A program made the position numbers and the translations under genes. The notes beneath the pieces are model-generated. The model worked only from the letters and a program-made list of their open reading frames with translations, did no database searches and was not told the origin of the DNA. 64,000 nucleotides of DNA from positions 1 through 64,000 of the forward strand of contig JAIWNE010000071.1 in the NCBI GenBank assembly GCA_025331445.1, read 5' to 3'. Of the stretch, positions 46,595-58,889 are shown piece by piece (position 1 is the stretch's first letter; every line of letters starts with the position of its first letter). The DNA comes from Blakeslea trispora (lineage: Eukaryota > Mucoromycota > Mucoromycetes > Mucorales > Choanephoraceae).

Positions 46595-47380
46595 CTAATC
46601 TGTCTTTTCTTCTGTTATTGTGGTTGCTGTCGATGTTGTATTACCCTTTTTAGAAGACTTCTTTTCTTTGACTGGATCGAAACCATACAAGGGAATAAAA
46701 CTCTCAATGACACCACAATCTTCAAATAAGTTAGGAAACAGCCAGAATCCACGAGGCAGCACAGGATAAGTAACAATATACAACACGAGACGAACAAGAG
46801 CAATAGCAAAGAAGAGACCAATCAGACAAAGGACACCCATACTAAGGTACCAGACACCCAATCTCAAAAAGTTGGGCCAGAGAGGGAATAGGACACCGGC
46901 AAAGATGATAGACACAAGGCCAACCGCACCCAAGTAATTCTTGACTTGAGAACCTTCCCAGATCCACATATAATAACCGTCTTCATTGACCTCTTGAACA
47001 GCGTTGGGCTGTAAGACACGAGGTGATCCTTTGCCATTGATAGGTGAACCACGATCGACACGCAAAATAAAACCGAATTTACCCATATCGTTAAACAGAT
47101 GGAATGCTTCTTCACGAGTCGTAGGTGGTTTAGGATGCTTTGTGTACTTGGCATATTCTTCTTTCAGGAGAGCATCAATACCTCTTTTACCTTTGAAATA
47201 GTCAAATCGCTTGCCGTTAAAGACACCATTTCTGGCTTTGAGACCTGATTGCTTTTCATTTTTTAAGTAATTGGCTGTCAATTTATAGATTTCTTCTGCC
47301 TTATTCGCATCGTTCACTTGAATTGTTCTTTGACCTTCTTGAGGTCCATGGTTGCAGCCTGGTCCATGTTGGTGACTCAT
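46595..47380 (-). CDS. SEC62: Translocation protein SEC62
   Basis: Subunit of the Sec62/63 complex for post-translational protein import into the ER. Single exon, 261 residues, start MSHQHGPGCNHGPQEGQRT at 47380. The cytosolic N-domain has VFNGKRFDYFKGKRGIDALL and KFGFILRVDRG. Two membrane spans follow (LGAVGLVSIIFAGVLFPLWP and VLCLIGLFFAIALVRLVLYI), then the C-terminal ER-side signature FWLFPNLFEDCGVIESF and PLYGFDPVK. Ends with a Lys/Thr-rich tail. Convergent with VAC8. Confidence 0.96.
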   Translation of the reverse strand: MSHQHGPGCNHGPQEGQRTIQVNDANKAEEIYKLTANYLKNEKQSGLKARNGVFNGKRFDYFKGKRGIDALLKEEYAKYTKHPKPPTTREEAFHLFNDMGKFGFILRVDRGSPINGKGSPRVLQPNAVQEVNEDGYYMWIWEGSQVKNYLGAVGLVSIIFAGVLFPLWPNFLRLGVWYLSMGVLCLIGLFFAIALVRLVLYIVTYPVLPRGFWLFPNLFEDCGVIESFIPLYGFDPVKEKKSSKKGNTTSTATTITEEKTD

Positions 47381-47643
47381 CTTGTATAAATAGGTTATTA
47401 GTGATAAAGAAAACTAAAAAAAAAAAAGAGGAATCGAGTCGTTTATTTTTTTATTTTATTTATCCATGAATTATATTCTAGCCAATAAAAATGAGACAAA
47501 ACTGTTCTGTTTTTTTTTAATTTCAACCTCCCTTTTTGCTTAGTAAAAATAACAACAATGAGACACCCTTTGTAAGGTAAGATAGAGACACATTTCATTA
47601 TTATTATTATTATTGTTTTATGATTACGATTGTTATGACTATC
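47381..47643. other. Short intergenic spacer between SEC62 and DPL1
   Basis: Promoter region of SEC62 and 3' region of the lyase gene: AT-rich, with an ATT-type trinucleotide tract near 47600-47615. Nothing else recognisable. Confidence 0.4.
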
Positions 47644-49069
47644 TTAAGCTTTGTACAGTAAATCCAGAAATCCAGCTGCTACATCATCCACAATGGTCTT
47701 ATCAGGCACACTAGCAGCAGTACCATAGATGGCCGCAGTAGAGCCATTACCACTGGATGGATCTTCTACTAATCCTACCACACATTTCTTCAAATCACTG
47801 ACAAACGAATCAGCACTATGAACCCAGGGCAAAGTGACCGAGATATGAAGTCCCGAAGGATCTTGTAAGGCACTCAAATTCCATCCAAGGGCAGCTAATT
47901 TATCACCTACATCATAGATGTTTAAAGGTGGATTAGCTCCAAAGGCCAAGACAGGGCCCACAGGTTCTCCCTTGACATGCAGTTGAGGAATCGAACGAAC
48001 ACCTTCTTCCATCTTGCGTCGAGCACCCACAATTTTCTTACAGGCATCCAAATAACCATCTTCTCCCATGTACATCAGGGCAGACCAACAGCCTGCAATA
48101 AGAGCGCCTGGACGAGAACCTGCAATACTGGGGGAAGCATAGATACCGCCTGTCCATTGCGAATACAAAAAGTATTGATATTTTCGAATTTGAGGTGTGC
48201 GATACATGATGATGGATGAACCCTTAGCGGCAAAACCATATTTATGTGTATCACATGAAATAGAAGTAACACCAGGCACTCGGAAGTCAAAATCTGTAGT
48301 AGGCAAACCTGCCTTTTCCAAGAAGGGCATAATAAAACTCCCAAGACAACAGTCTACATGAAGACCAATCTTGTGTTTTTGGGCCAATTTTCCAAGAGCT
48401 GGAATATCATCAGCAATACCATGAGGGAAGTTAACAGCAGAACCAGCCAACTAAAGAAGAAAAAAGAAACAATGGGTGAGGCTAGTCTCTAGCTAACAAT
48501 GAACCAAGAAAATTACCATAATTGTATTGCTTGTGATAGCTCTCTGAACTTTTCTGATATCGACTTTCAATGTGACTGGATCAATAGGAATTGTAATTAA
48601 TTTGATTTTGAAATAACTAGCTGCTTTCATAAATGCAGCATGAATTGTATCCGGCACAACCCTAGATAAAAGCAATAAGTAGTTTATAAGGGGGGGGGAA
48701 GGTACAGACAAACCTACATTTCAGGATGTGTGATACCCTTTAAATCTCTATACATATCACGGTAAGTTTTACAGGCCATCAAGATACTCTCAGTACCACC
48801 ACTTGTCATTGTACCACATCCGGTATCTGGTGCATTGTACATATTCAAGACCATAGCAACAGATTCAGCTTCCATACGTCTAATACCAGGGAAGATTTCA
48901 GGATGCAGAGGGTTTGCAACAGCAAATATCTTGTATGCTTGAGCCAAAATATCAGTCAGGTCTTGGCCACCATGATAAATAGAGCCTGATACTTTGCCAT
49001 TTGCCCAGTCAGCTGCCTCCAAGGCTTGGAATCTAAACCAAAATCATTCAATTGACCAAATTGAATTAA

Positions 49070-49108
<39 letters not shown>

Positions 49109-49544
49109 GTAAACATTGCATGACTTGTTCTTCCGACAGCCCTTTGGAGGGCAATACGCGATTTGTTTCTAATCCTAATTCTTTTGACATCATGGACTGT
49201 TCCATATCGGTCAAAGCAGAGCCCAACTCTTTATCGATTTTTTCTTGAACAGCAGGTATACGACGCAATTGCTTAAATGCAACCTAAAATACCACATCGC
49301 GATTTAGTCATGTACTTTAGCACTATCGATCTCTAGTTAATACCTTCATGATATACACTTTCAAATCTTGAATAGCTCGAATTGGACCTCCAACTAGAAC
49401 TTTGTTGTACAACTTGGACCAATAATTAAGCAAGACAAAGACAAAGATAATGTTTTTGATATGCTTCAGGTAGCGACTGTCCAATACATCATTTGTAATT
49501 TGAAGCAACCAAAGAGCTCTATGGTTTGAAGATACTTGAGTCAT
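47644..49544 (-). CDS. DPL1: Sphingosine-1-phosphate lyase, PLP-dependent
   Basis: ER enzyme that cleaves long-chain base phosphates to phosphoethanolamine and a fatty aldehyde, the exit step of sphingolipid breakdown. Start [19 protein letters not shown] at 49544, with an N-terminal hydrophobic segment ([11 protein letters not shown]) near residue 33. Exons: 49544-49345; about 49284-49102 ([20 protein letters not shown]); about 49033-48716 ([28 protein letters not shown]); about 48662-48520 ([14 protein letters not shown]); 48450-47644. The PLP-binding part reads [15 protein letters not shown] and [15 protein letters not shown] with the Schiff-base Lys. C-terminal [13 protein letters not shown] also fits. 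One intron carries a long poly-T run (49073-49102) and another a G9 run near 48691. Complete for the family. Confidence 0.96.
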
Positions 49545-49597
49545 CTTCTTCTTTTTCTGCTTTTATAAGTCCGAGAATCTACGATTTTTGATAAACA

Positions 49598-49671
49598 AAA
49601 AAAAAAAAAAAAAAAAAAAAAAAGGGAGAGAGAGAGAGAGAGGGAGAGAGAGAGAGAGAGGGAGAGAAGGG
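49598..49671. repeat. Poly-A run followed by a GA-rich tract
   Basis: About 26 A (49598-49623) and then GA-rich repeats to about 49671, upstream of the lyase start, with another A19 run at 49743-49761. On the minus strand it reads as a CT/T tract and could act as a nucleosome-poor promoter element, which is inference. Confidence 0.85.
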
Positions 49672-49761
49672 AGAAAACAGTTTGAGCTTATTGAACAACT
49701 GCGGGATTTTAACACTTCCGTTGCGGAAAATCAATTGTTTGAAAAAAAAAAAAAAAAAAAA

Positions 49762-50452
49762 AGAAAGGCATAAAAGGCGGTTTTGAGAGATTTCCATTCA
49801 ACCAAACCAGGTGTATTACATCCAACTATCTTTAATTTGGTTGATAAACTGTGCATTTTATGTCTTAAGTTTAAGCCACTTCTTGTGAAAGTCCATCAAG
49901 ACATTTTCTTTTGATTCTATACGTTTAGATAATGCTCATGCTCCTATTGGTTAGATGTTGATCTATGGTTATTGTTTATGTCAATTCGGGTTTGCCTTTC
50001 TGCTTGAGTTATGTATTTCTTTGGTTATCTTATCCATCTCTCTCTTTCGCTAGCTTATACTTTAGTCTTAGTGTCTTATGATGGTGAAAACGATACAAAA
50101 TGAGTTTTGAGATGTTTAAATATTTATTGAGATATATAAAAGATGCAACCTTTATGTACCACGAAAATGCTACAATAAAAGGTCAACGTTACCTAGCCTC
50201 AATACGAGTAAACTTCTTTGCTGTTAGACCCAATCTTGGAGAATTCTGGTGATATTCAATCCATGTCAATAATTCAAAAAACGTCTTCATGTTGATATGT
50301 AAACACTATCTATCCCATGATTCCAAATAAAGATCTGTCATGATGACTAGACCTTGCTGAACAACCTTGTTTCATACTTTTAAAGCAAAAACTGTGTGTG
50401 TATACATGCTTCTTTTTATTGAATGAAAAAAAAATAACGAAAGGTTCTAGTC
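49762..50452. other. Gene-free spacer
   Basis: About 690 bp with no supportable coding frame, RNA gene or repeat beyond AT-rich sequence. It includes the 3' flank of the bL21m gene (poly-A-like signals on the minus strand such as aataaa in reverse near 50170). Confidence 0.4.
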
Positions 50453-51097
50453 TTAAAGAACATCTACATCAGAAATCCTTAAGACAGTATGGGTTTGTTT
50501 GTGTTCGATTGTACGCTTGTAGTTCTTTCTTCTCTTCTTCTTTACAATTTGGATCATTCTGCTCTTGGTATGTTCGATCACAGTAGCATTGATGTTGAAG
50601 ACGTTTTCAGGTACATAAGGTGATCCCTTCAAAGTGTAATCTTTTGATCCGAGTTCACGGACTTTATCTAACTTAAGAACATCCCCCACTTTGACATCCT
50701 TCAATCGGTTGACAATAACCTTGTCATTCTTTGTAATCAAATAAGGTCGACCAGAAATCTCGGCAATTGCATAATAACGTAATTGGTCACGAAGTTTTTG
50801 GACAGTTGAGTCGACTGTTGAAGTTTGAAGCTGACGAATAGGATCTATCAACATTCAAAGTAATTAGTGTTTCTTTGCATGTTTTATCGTTCGCTTTCAT
50901 ATTGTCCAATATGGCTACTTTACTTGTGTTGAAAGCAGAACCTGTCAGAAAAGAAAAAGCAAAGGAAAAGTCAGTCAATAGAGCCCTTTTTATTTTCAAA
51001 GACTTTGAAATGGATTTTGTCTTCTTTTTTTTGGTTTTGTTTTTAGACGATATGTACCTCCAACAGAACGAAGACCTCTAAATAAGCTAGAAAACAT
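50453..51097 (-). CDS. MRPL21: Mitochondrial ribosomal protein bL21m
   Basis: Large-subunit mitoribosome protein. Three exons: exon 1 starts MFSSLFRGLRSVGG at 51097; a short exon 2 (GSAFNT) follows a ctgacag acceptor; exon 3 starts after gttgatag at about 50848. The core contains YYAIAEISGRPYLITKNDKV, VNRLKDVKVGDVLKL, KVRELGSKDYTLKGSPYVPE and ATVIEHTKS, then the RNA-binding basic segment KKKRRKNYKRTIEHKQTHTV typical of L21. The N-terminal exons give a basic, Ser/Arg-rich presequence consistent with mitochondrial import. About 150 residues after splicing. Confidence 0.9.
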
Positions 51098-51201
51098 GTC
51101 AACCCTTCTATAATTGAAACAAAAGAGAGAAAAAAAAATGTAAAAGACGAGCAGGGCTCAAAAATTAAAATTTTGAACAGTCACCGAAGCAGATATTTTG
51201 A

Positions 51202-51423
51202 GTGTCCTGATTTTGGGTGTCCCGGAGTTTAAATATAACATCCCAAGCTACTTATTTGGAAAATACACTTCTGAACTGTTTAAGCTGTGTCATCTCTAAA
51301 AAGAAGCATAAAGCAAGTTATGCTACTGTAGATAAAGTCCATCTTACGATTTATTTCGTCTGGTAAAAAAAAAAAAAGAGTGACCATTTTTCTAATTTTT
51401 GTGGTCACCCAAAATTAGGACAC
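51202..51423. mobile_element. 222-bp inverted-repeat element (MITE-like)
   Basis: Ends are 18-bp inverted repeats differing at one position: gtgtcctgattttgggtg (51202-51219) and cacccaaaattaggacac (51406-51423). Inside are gtcccggagttt and, near the other end, gagtgaccatttttctaatt. No coding capacity. It fills the gap between the bL21m start and the SMU1 stop (51437). A shortened relative sits near 57941-58015. No clear target duplication was identified. Confidence 0.7.
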
Positions 51424-51436
51424 CAGATTTTTTGTA

Positions 51437-53138
51437 CTAATCTTGTCCAGATTGGAATAGATAAATACGTCTCTTGTCGCTATTGACAGCAATCATGTTG
51501 GAAAACGGATGGCTCGAGATACTGATAGATTCTTCTTTACATACATCCACTTGGCCAATTAATTGACCTGATGCCAAGCTAAAGCAATAAACTACAGAAT
51601 CCTCGGCCAACAGATAGACCAAACCACCCTGATGTGACACAGTGCCTGCGACGAATTTGACTTGATCTGGATGCTCAATGGATTGAACAATCTTGGCTTT
51701 CATGTCAACAATATGTGATATATGATTGGACTGAACAACAAGGCACATCTGTGGACGATTGGGTATAGGTAGCACTTGTTGTATTTTGACACCACGTTCA
51801 GGCATGGCACTATAGAGGGCTGCACCTGTTGTTACATCCCATACCTTGACAGAGGCATCACTACTAGCACTCACAATAAGCGTGTTGTCGAAACTGTACA
51901 TGACTGAATTAACAAATGAGGTGTGTCCCTCAAACGATTGCACCATTTGGCCTGACTTGATATGATGAATTTTGATAGTGCCATCGAAACTGGAACTGAG
52001 GACATGACTGGCATCTTTGTTAAAACAGACAGCAGTGACACCCTGGCTGTGTGCTGGTGAAAATCGTCGTGTGCAAAATCCTGATTGTATTTTCCAGATA
52101 GCAATCTTGCCATCCGTGGAGCCTGAGGCTAACCATTCGCTATCGGCACTGAAGCCAAGTGATAAGACTGCTTGATCCATTGCCATAAGGTTCTCTTCTG
52201 CTTGATATTTAAGATCCTTTCTTAGTTTTCCATTTGCATAGTTCCATACTTCGATAAATCCGTCCACTGAGCCTGAGACAAGGTAGAGTCCATTGGGTGA
52301 GAATAGAGTGCACTCTGCATATGTGTTTTTACCAGGCAGCTAAAGGACAGACGGTGAGTATGTACTATAGAATGAGCCATTGCTTCTTCATACCTTGATC
52401 GAGACAGAAGGTATATTGGCAAATGCCTCTGGCTCCACTTGCTGCAATTGATCTGAAGTATGAAACAAATCAAATTCAAATTCTTCTGATAATAAACCTT
52501 GATGTTGTTGCCATTTGGCACAATCCTCTAGTAAAGTCACTAAACGAGAAGGCTCTACAACAGCCACTTCGTTGATCAGCGCTATGATTGTCAATTGAGT
52601 TAGTGAGAAAAAAGATTCTCTTGGAAGGGTGTTACCTTGAGCAATAAGATGGCGTTTCTTCTCTTTTGTCATGCCCTGAGCATAATTGTCTCGAGGATCA
52701 AAAGAAGATCTAGAAAGTATATGTTCAAGCTTAAGATAACGTTCGGGATGTCTTTGCTTCAGAATGAACATGGGTTCCGTTTGACGGAGCAGAGTACGTG
52801 CTGCACCGAGCTCGCGCATCTCGGCTAGTTCTAGAACGATCTGTTCATAAAGATCCATCAGCTTTCTAGCTGGTATTTTAAGATCAAACACGCGCCTTAA
52901 AACAACATCCCACTCGCCTTGCTTGATCTCTTTTATGAAAGCCTCTCGATTATCAAGTGTATTGATCTTGACTGTGGTTTCTGCCTCTAAAGTAGAAGCT
53001 GATTCGTTGTAGTTGTTTTCTTTCAAGAACTGGAGAACAAGACGAACGATACTGTGACAGAACAAAAGCGCAATAAGTAACAATACTAGAAGAAGAATTA
53101 TAATACACCTACTCTTCAGCTTCAATTTCGAGTGACAT
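51437..53138 (-). CDS. SMU1: SMU1-like spliceosomal WD40 protein
   Basis: Spliceosome B-complex protein acting with RED/IK in activation of splicing. Start MSLEIEAED at 53138, with a first intron (gtaggt) near 53112-53055. Exon 2: IVRLVLQFLKENNYNES (LisH), CTLH-type region WDVVLRRVFDLKIPARKLMD, LYEQIVLELAEMRELGAART and LLRQTEPMFILKQRHPERY. A later exon has EVAVVEPSRLVTLLED and KWQQHQGLL. WD repeats start with YLVSGSVDGFIEVWNYANGK and LRKDLKYQAEENLMAMDQAV, continuing through WLASGSTDGKIAIWKIQSG, VLSSSFDGTIKIHHIKSG and IVSASSDASVKVWDV. The family signature DGFIEVWNYxxGKLRKDLKYQA is unmistakable. Normal length, no breaks. Confidence 0.95.
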
Positions 53139-55800
<2,662 letters not shown>

Positions 55801-57786
55801 CTATTCAGCAGCACCCTAAATAAAACTAGAATTAGCCAATCCTGTTTAGATCCGATAAATACACATCTATATATATTTACCCATTGATCAGATCCGTCAG
55901 CTGGTGGTGGTGGAGGAGGCTGTTGCCAAGGCGCACCTGATGAAGGAGGGGGAGGAGGCTGTTGTTGCTGTGGTTGTTGTGATTGCGATGGATCATAGTA
56001 GCCATAAGCATTGTAATAACCGCCGGGAGTAGATCCCGAGGGTGCACCTTGTGGAGCTGAGTAGCCTCCATAAGCACCTTGTTGCCATGGTGCTGCACCC
56101 ATAGCAGCGTCCTTATGGCCATAACCGCCACTACTAGCAGCATTACCGCCACCATTTGAGGCAGCCCATGGAGGAGGAGCATTGGATCTAGGTTGTTGCC
56201 ATGGTGGTGCTGCACCACTTGAAGGTCTTGCTTGTTGCCATGGTGCAGGAGCTCTGGCATTATCACCGTACTATAGAAAGTAATTAGATTGGATCGACAT
56301 ACAAGCTCCCTCCCCTTTTTTTTAATGATATACAACCCACTTACACCTCGACTATCACCTGTAGCACCATTATTACTTGCACCAGGAACAGATTCACCTA
56401 GTTCAGCCATCAAGTTCATGTATTCACTATCCAACTGAGAATCGCGTTCACGAGCCTGGTTGATCATCTCGGGATTGTTGCGTTGGTTACAATCACGAGC
56501 AATATGACCCATACCACCACAGACATGACAAGTCAGACTAGAAGTGATGTTTTGTCTTTCAGGACATTCATATCTTCTGTGACCTGAAGCACCACAATTC
56601 AGACATGTTTGGTTTTCATCATCACGCAAAGTACCGTTCAAAGCAGCCAATTCACGCAATTGATTTCGCTTCAACTCATTTTGACCTTCAGGAACAGAGG
56701 CAGATGTCTCAATCACTTTCTCGATCAACTTGACTGCCTTTTTCACCTTTTCTTCTGTATCTGCTGTTACCAAACAATGCAAATCTTCTTCCTGACCTGC
56801 ATTAGCAGCAGCGTCTGTTCTTGATTTGCCTTCCTTTACCGAACCGCGACCACGAATACTGATTTTGGCACCTGACTCTGCTTCCATGCTCTTCAATGTA
56901 TTACCACGCGGGCCAATCAATTGACCGATAAAGTTGATTTCTGGAAACTCTTTAGCTGGAATGTACACTTTTTCTTGTGTTTTTGTAGGGCGTTTGTAAT
57001 CGAGAGGAGGTCTAAAGTTGGGAATGGTTTTGATGGCAATATCAATCAATCGGTGGCGTTCGTCTTCAAGCTTCTTTTTGACTCTAGCTTCTCTTGTGTT
57101 GACACGTTTACCTTCAGAGTTATAAATAGGCTCAGGTGAAGGTGATCTGAAGAAAAAAAAAGAGTTGGCAGATTAGTCAATGAAAGTCACTTTAGTCTCT
57201 TCTTTCCCTTACCTTTCACGCTCACTTGTAAAGTCATTGGTGCGCAACTTTCGGTTGATCTCTTCTAGTCTGATTTGCACTACCAAATAAGATGAGTCTC
57301 CACTGAAAAAAATAATAATAATAATAAAAAAGATAAGCCGAGACTTACAGAGATATTTATCAGATTGGTCTCTGTTGTGCTTTGAGATAGAAGTAGGTAA
57401 ACCAGGAATAATGACTTTTTGTTGTTCATCACCCCAACGACTTTTACGCTTTCTTTTGGGTGTAGAACCATCAGTAGCTACTGTAGAAGAAGGAGAGGGC
57501 ATTGCAGGTAAGGCATTAGGCGATTGTGGAGCTAATAACAAAAAAAAAAAATAGGAACAGTAATCAGTCCAATGCTTTCAATGCAAACTGCCAAAACAAA
57601 CATACGAGGTGATTCTTTTCTATCGCCTGCATCTGCAAAACGCCTCTTTGTACCTAAAGGCGTGACGTTGGTACCTAGTTGAATAAAGTTAAAAAAGAAA
57701 AGAGTTTTTTTTTAAGAGATTAGTCAAAGGAATGGCAAACTCAATAAGCTAGACTAAAAGGGGTCTGTACCTGTTGGCTTATACAT
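55801..57786 (-). CDS. SF1: Splicing factor 1 / branchpoint-binding protein
   Basis: Binds the intron branch point in the early spliceosome (SF1 in animals, MSL5/BBP in yeast). Start MYKPT at 57786, then short exons: TNVTPLGTKRRFADAGDRKE, and APQSPNALPAMPSPSSTVAT followed by the UHM-ligand motif KRKRKSRWG. Next come the SPSPEPIYN double-phosphorylation motif and helix-hairpin region, the KH-QUA2 domain (FPEINFIGQLIGPRGNTLK, ESGAKISIRGRGSVKEG), and two CCHC knuckles (CLNCGASGHRRYEC, CHVCGGMGHIARDC). The Gly/Pro/Gln-rich tail has repeated PWQQ and a run of prolines. The terminal exon is only GAAE plus stop (55815-55801) after a ttttatttag acceptor. All expected domains are present in order. Confidence 0.95.
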
Positions 57787-57940
57787 GAAGAAACTACAAA
57801 AGAATGAAACGCACGCACGCACACAAAAAAAAAAAAAGAAGAGTAGGAGTTGAAAAAAAAAAAGAGAGAAACAGTGAGACACACACCCACACACATAATC
57901 GTCAACCCAAAAAAACCGTCACTCTCCTTGTCTACAAGTG

Positions 57941-58015
57941 TCCCGGAGTTTTAATAGAACCTTCTTAAAGGAGTGGCCATTTTTTTTCTGATTTTCTTGT
58001 GGACAACCCCACACA
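57941..58015. mobile_element. Deleted relative of the 51.2-kb inverted-repeat element
   Basis: Shares gtgtcccggagttt with 51217-51231 and gagtg(g)ccatttttt...ttgtgg with 51378-51404, but only about 15 bp lie between the two arms here against about 140 bp at 51.2 kb. Outer bases cttgtctacaag and its near-complement cttgtggacaa form a short imperfect inverted repeat. It lies about 155 bp upstream of the SF1 start codon, so it may sit in that promoter. Confidence 0.5.
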
Positions 58016-58805
58016 CTCTAGAAGAAGTTAGAATTTATTGTACAACAGTAATCCAACAGATGTAGTCATTGAATTGCGACTGATTAAACCAATGTTTTTT
58101 CAATCAAAACCTTTATATATATGAACAACTCGTCAATCAATGACTAAAGTCCTTGTTTAAATTTGAAGTCACTATCAATCCATTCACCTCTATCGTATGA
58201 TTCTATCAGTAGAGGATGATGAGCTAAGATTGATTTGATAAGGATATCACTATTTGATTCTGTTTCTAAAAATTGCTTAGCGCAAACCAACAACAACATT
58301 ATCGGCACACGGAGATACAGGTGCCGCTGTTTGTGAGGTCTTGATTGCAACATCACGTTTATGGTACTAATATCCAACGCGACCCAAACATAACAAAAAA
58401 GGCAATTCAACTGTTTGCAAACAAAAAGACTATAGTGTGTCTTGGATAGATCAAGCTATTATTTTACTAAGCCTGTATCATTATAAACACTAAACCATAC
58501 AAGCCTTTTTTAAGCTGTAAGAGAGAAATGTACAGGTGAAACAATCGTTTTAAGGGAATCTCAACTAAAGATCAGGAATCGTTTTCCTTTTTTCCGGTCT
58601 TTCTGTCTTGACTTCTTGAACTATCGAAAGTCCAGAAAAAACAGATAGAAAAGCATAAAAAGAAAAAAAGCAGTTTTTACCTTTTTTGGTATCGTCCAAT
58701 CAGAATCATGCATAATCCTCTTGTTGTGTTCATGTGACGTTAAACTCATTTTCTAGTTTCTCAAGTTTCTGTCAACTGTCGTAAATCAGAAACATGAAAT
58801 CACTC
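58016..58805. other. Divergent promoter region of SF1 and the ENA-type ATPase
   Basis: A minus-strand frame at 58144-58410 includes LIKSILAHHPLLIESYDRGE; it may be a gene fragment, but I recognise no family and see no splice partners. Otherwise AT-rich with no repeat or RNA gene. Confidence 0.35.
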
Positions 58806-58814
58806 TATATAAAG
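58806..58814 (+). promoter_or_regulatory. TATA box upstream of the ENA-type ATPase
   Basis: tatataaag lies 75 bp before the ATG at 58890 and is followed by a pyrimidine-rich stretch (58826-58850), a good fit to a regulated fungal core promoter. Salt or pH control is inference from the gene family only. Confidence 0.6.
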
Positions 58815-58889
58815 AGAGCTTGTTCCATCCTTTTTTTTTTGGTTTTTTTTAATATAGAAGAATAAAGAGAATGACGACATAGATTTCTA

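Noticed and set aside
58144..58410. 88-codon minus-strand frame between SF1 and the ATPase
   Set aside because: The C-terminal half looks protein-like, but there is no recognisable family, no clear splice partner and the location is a divergent promoter region.
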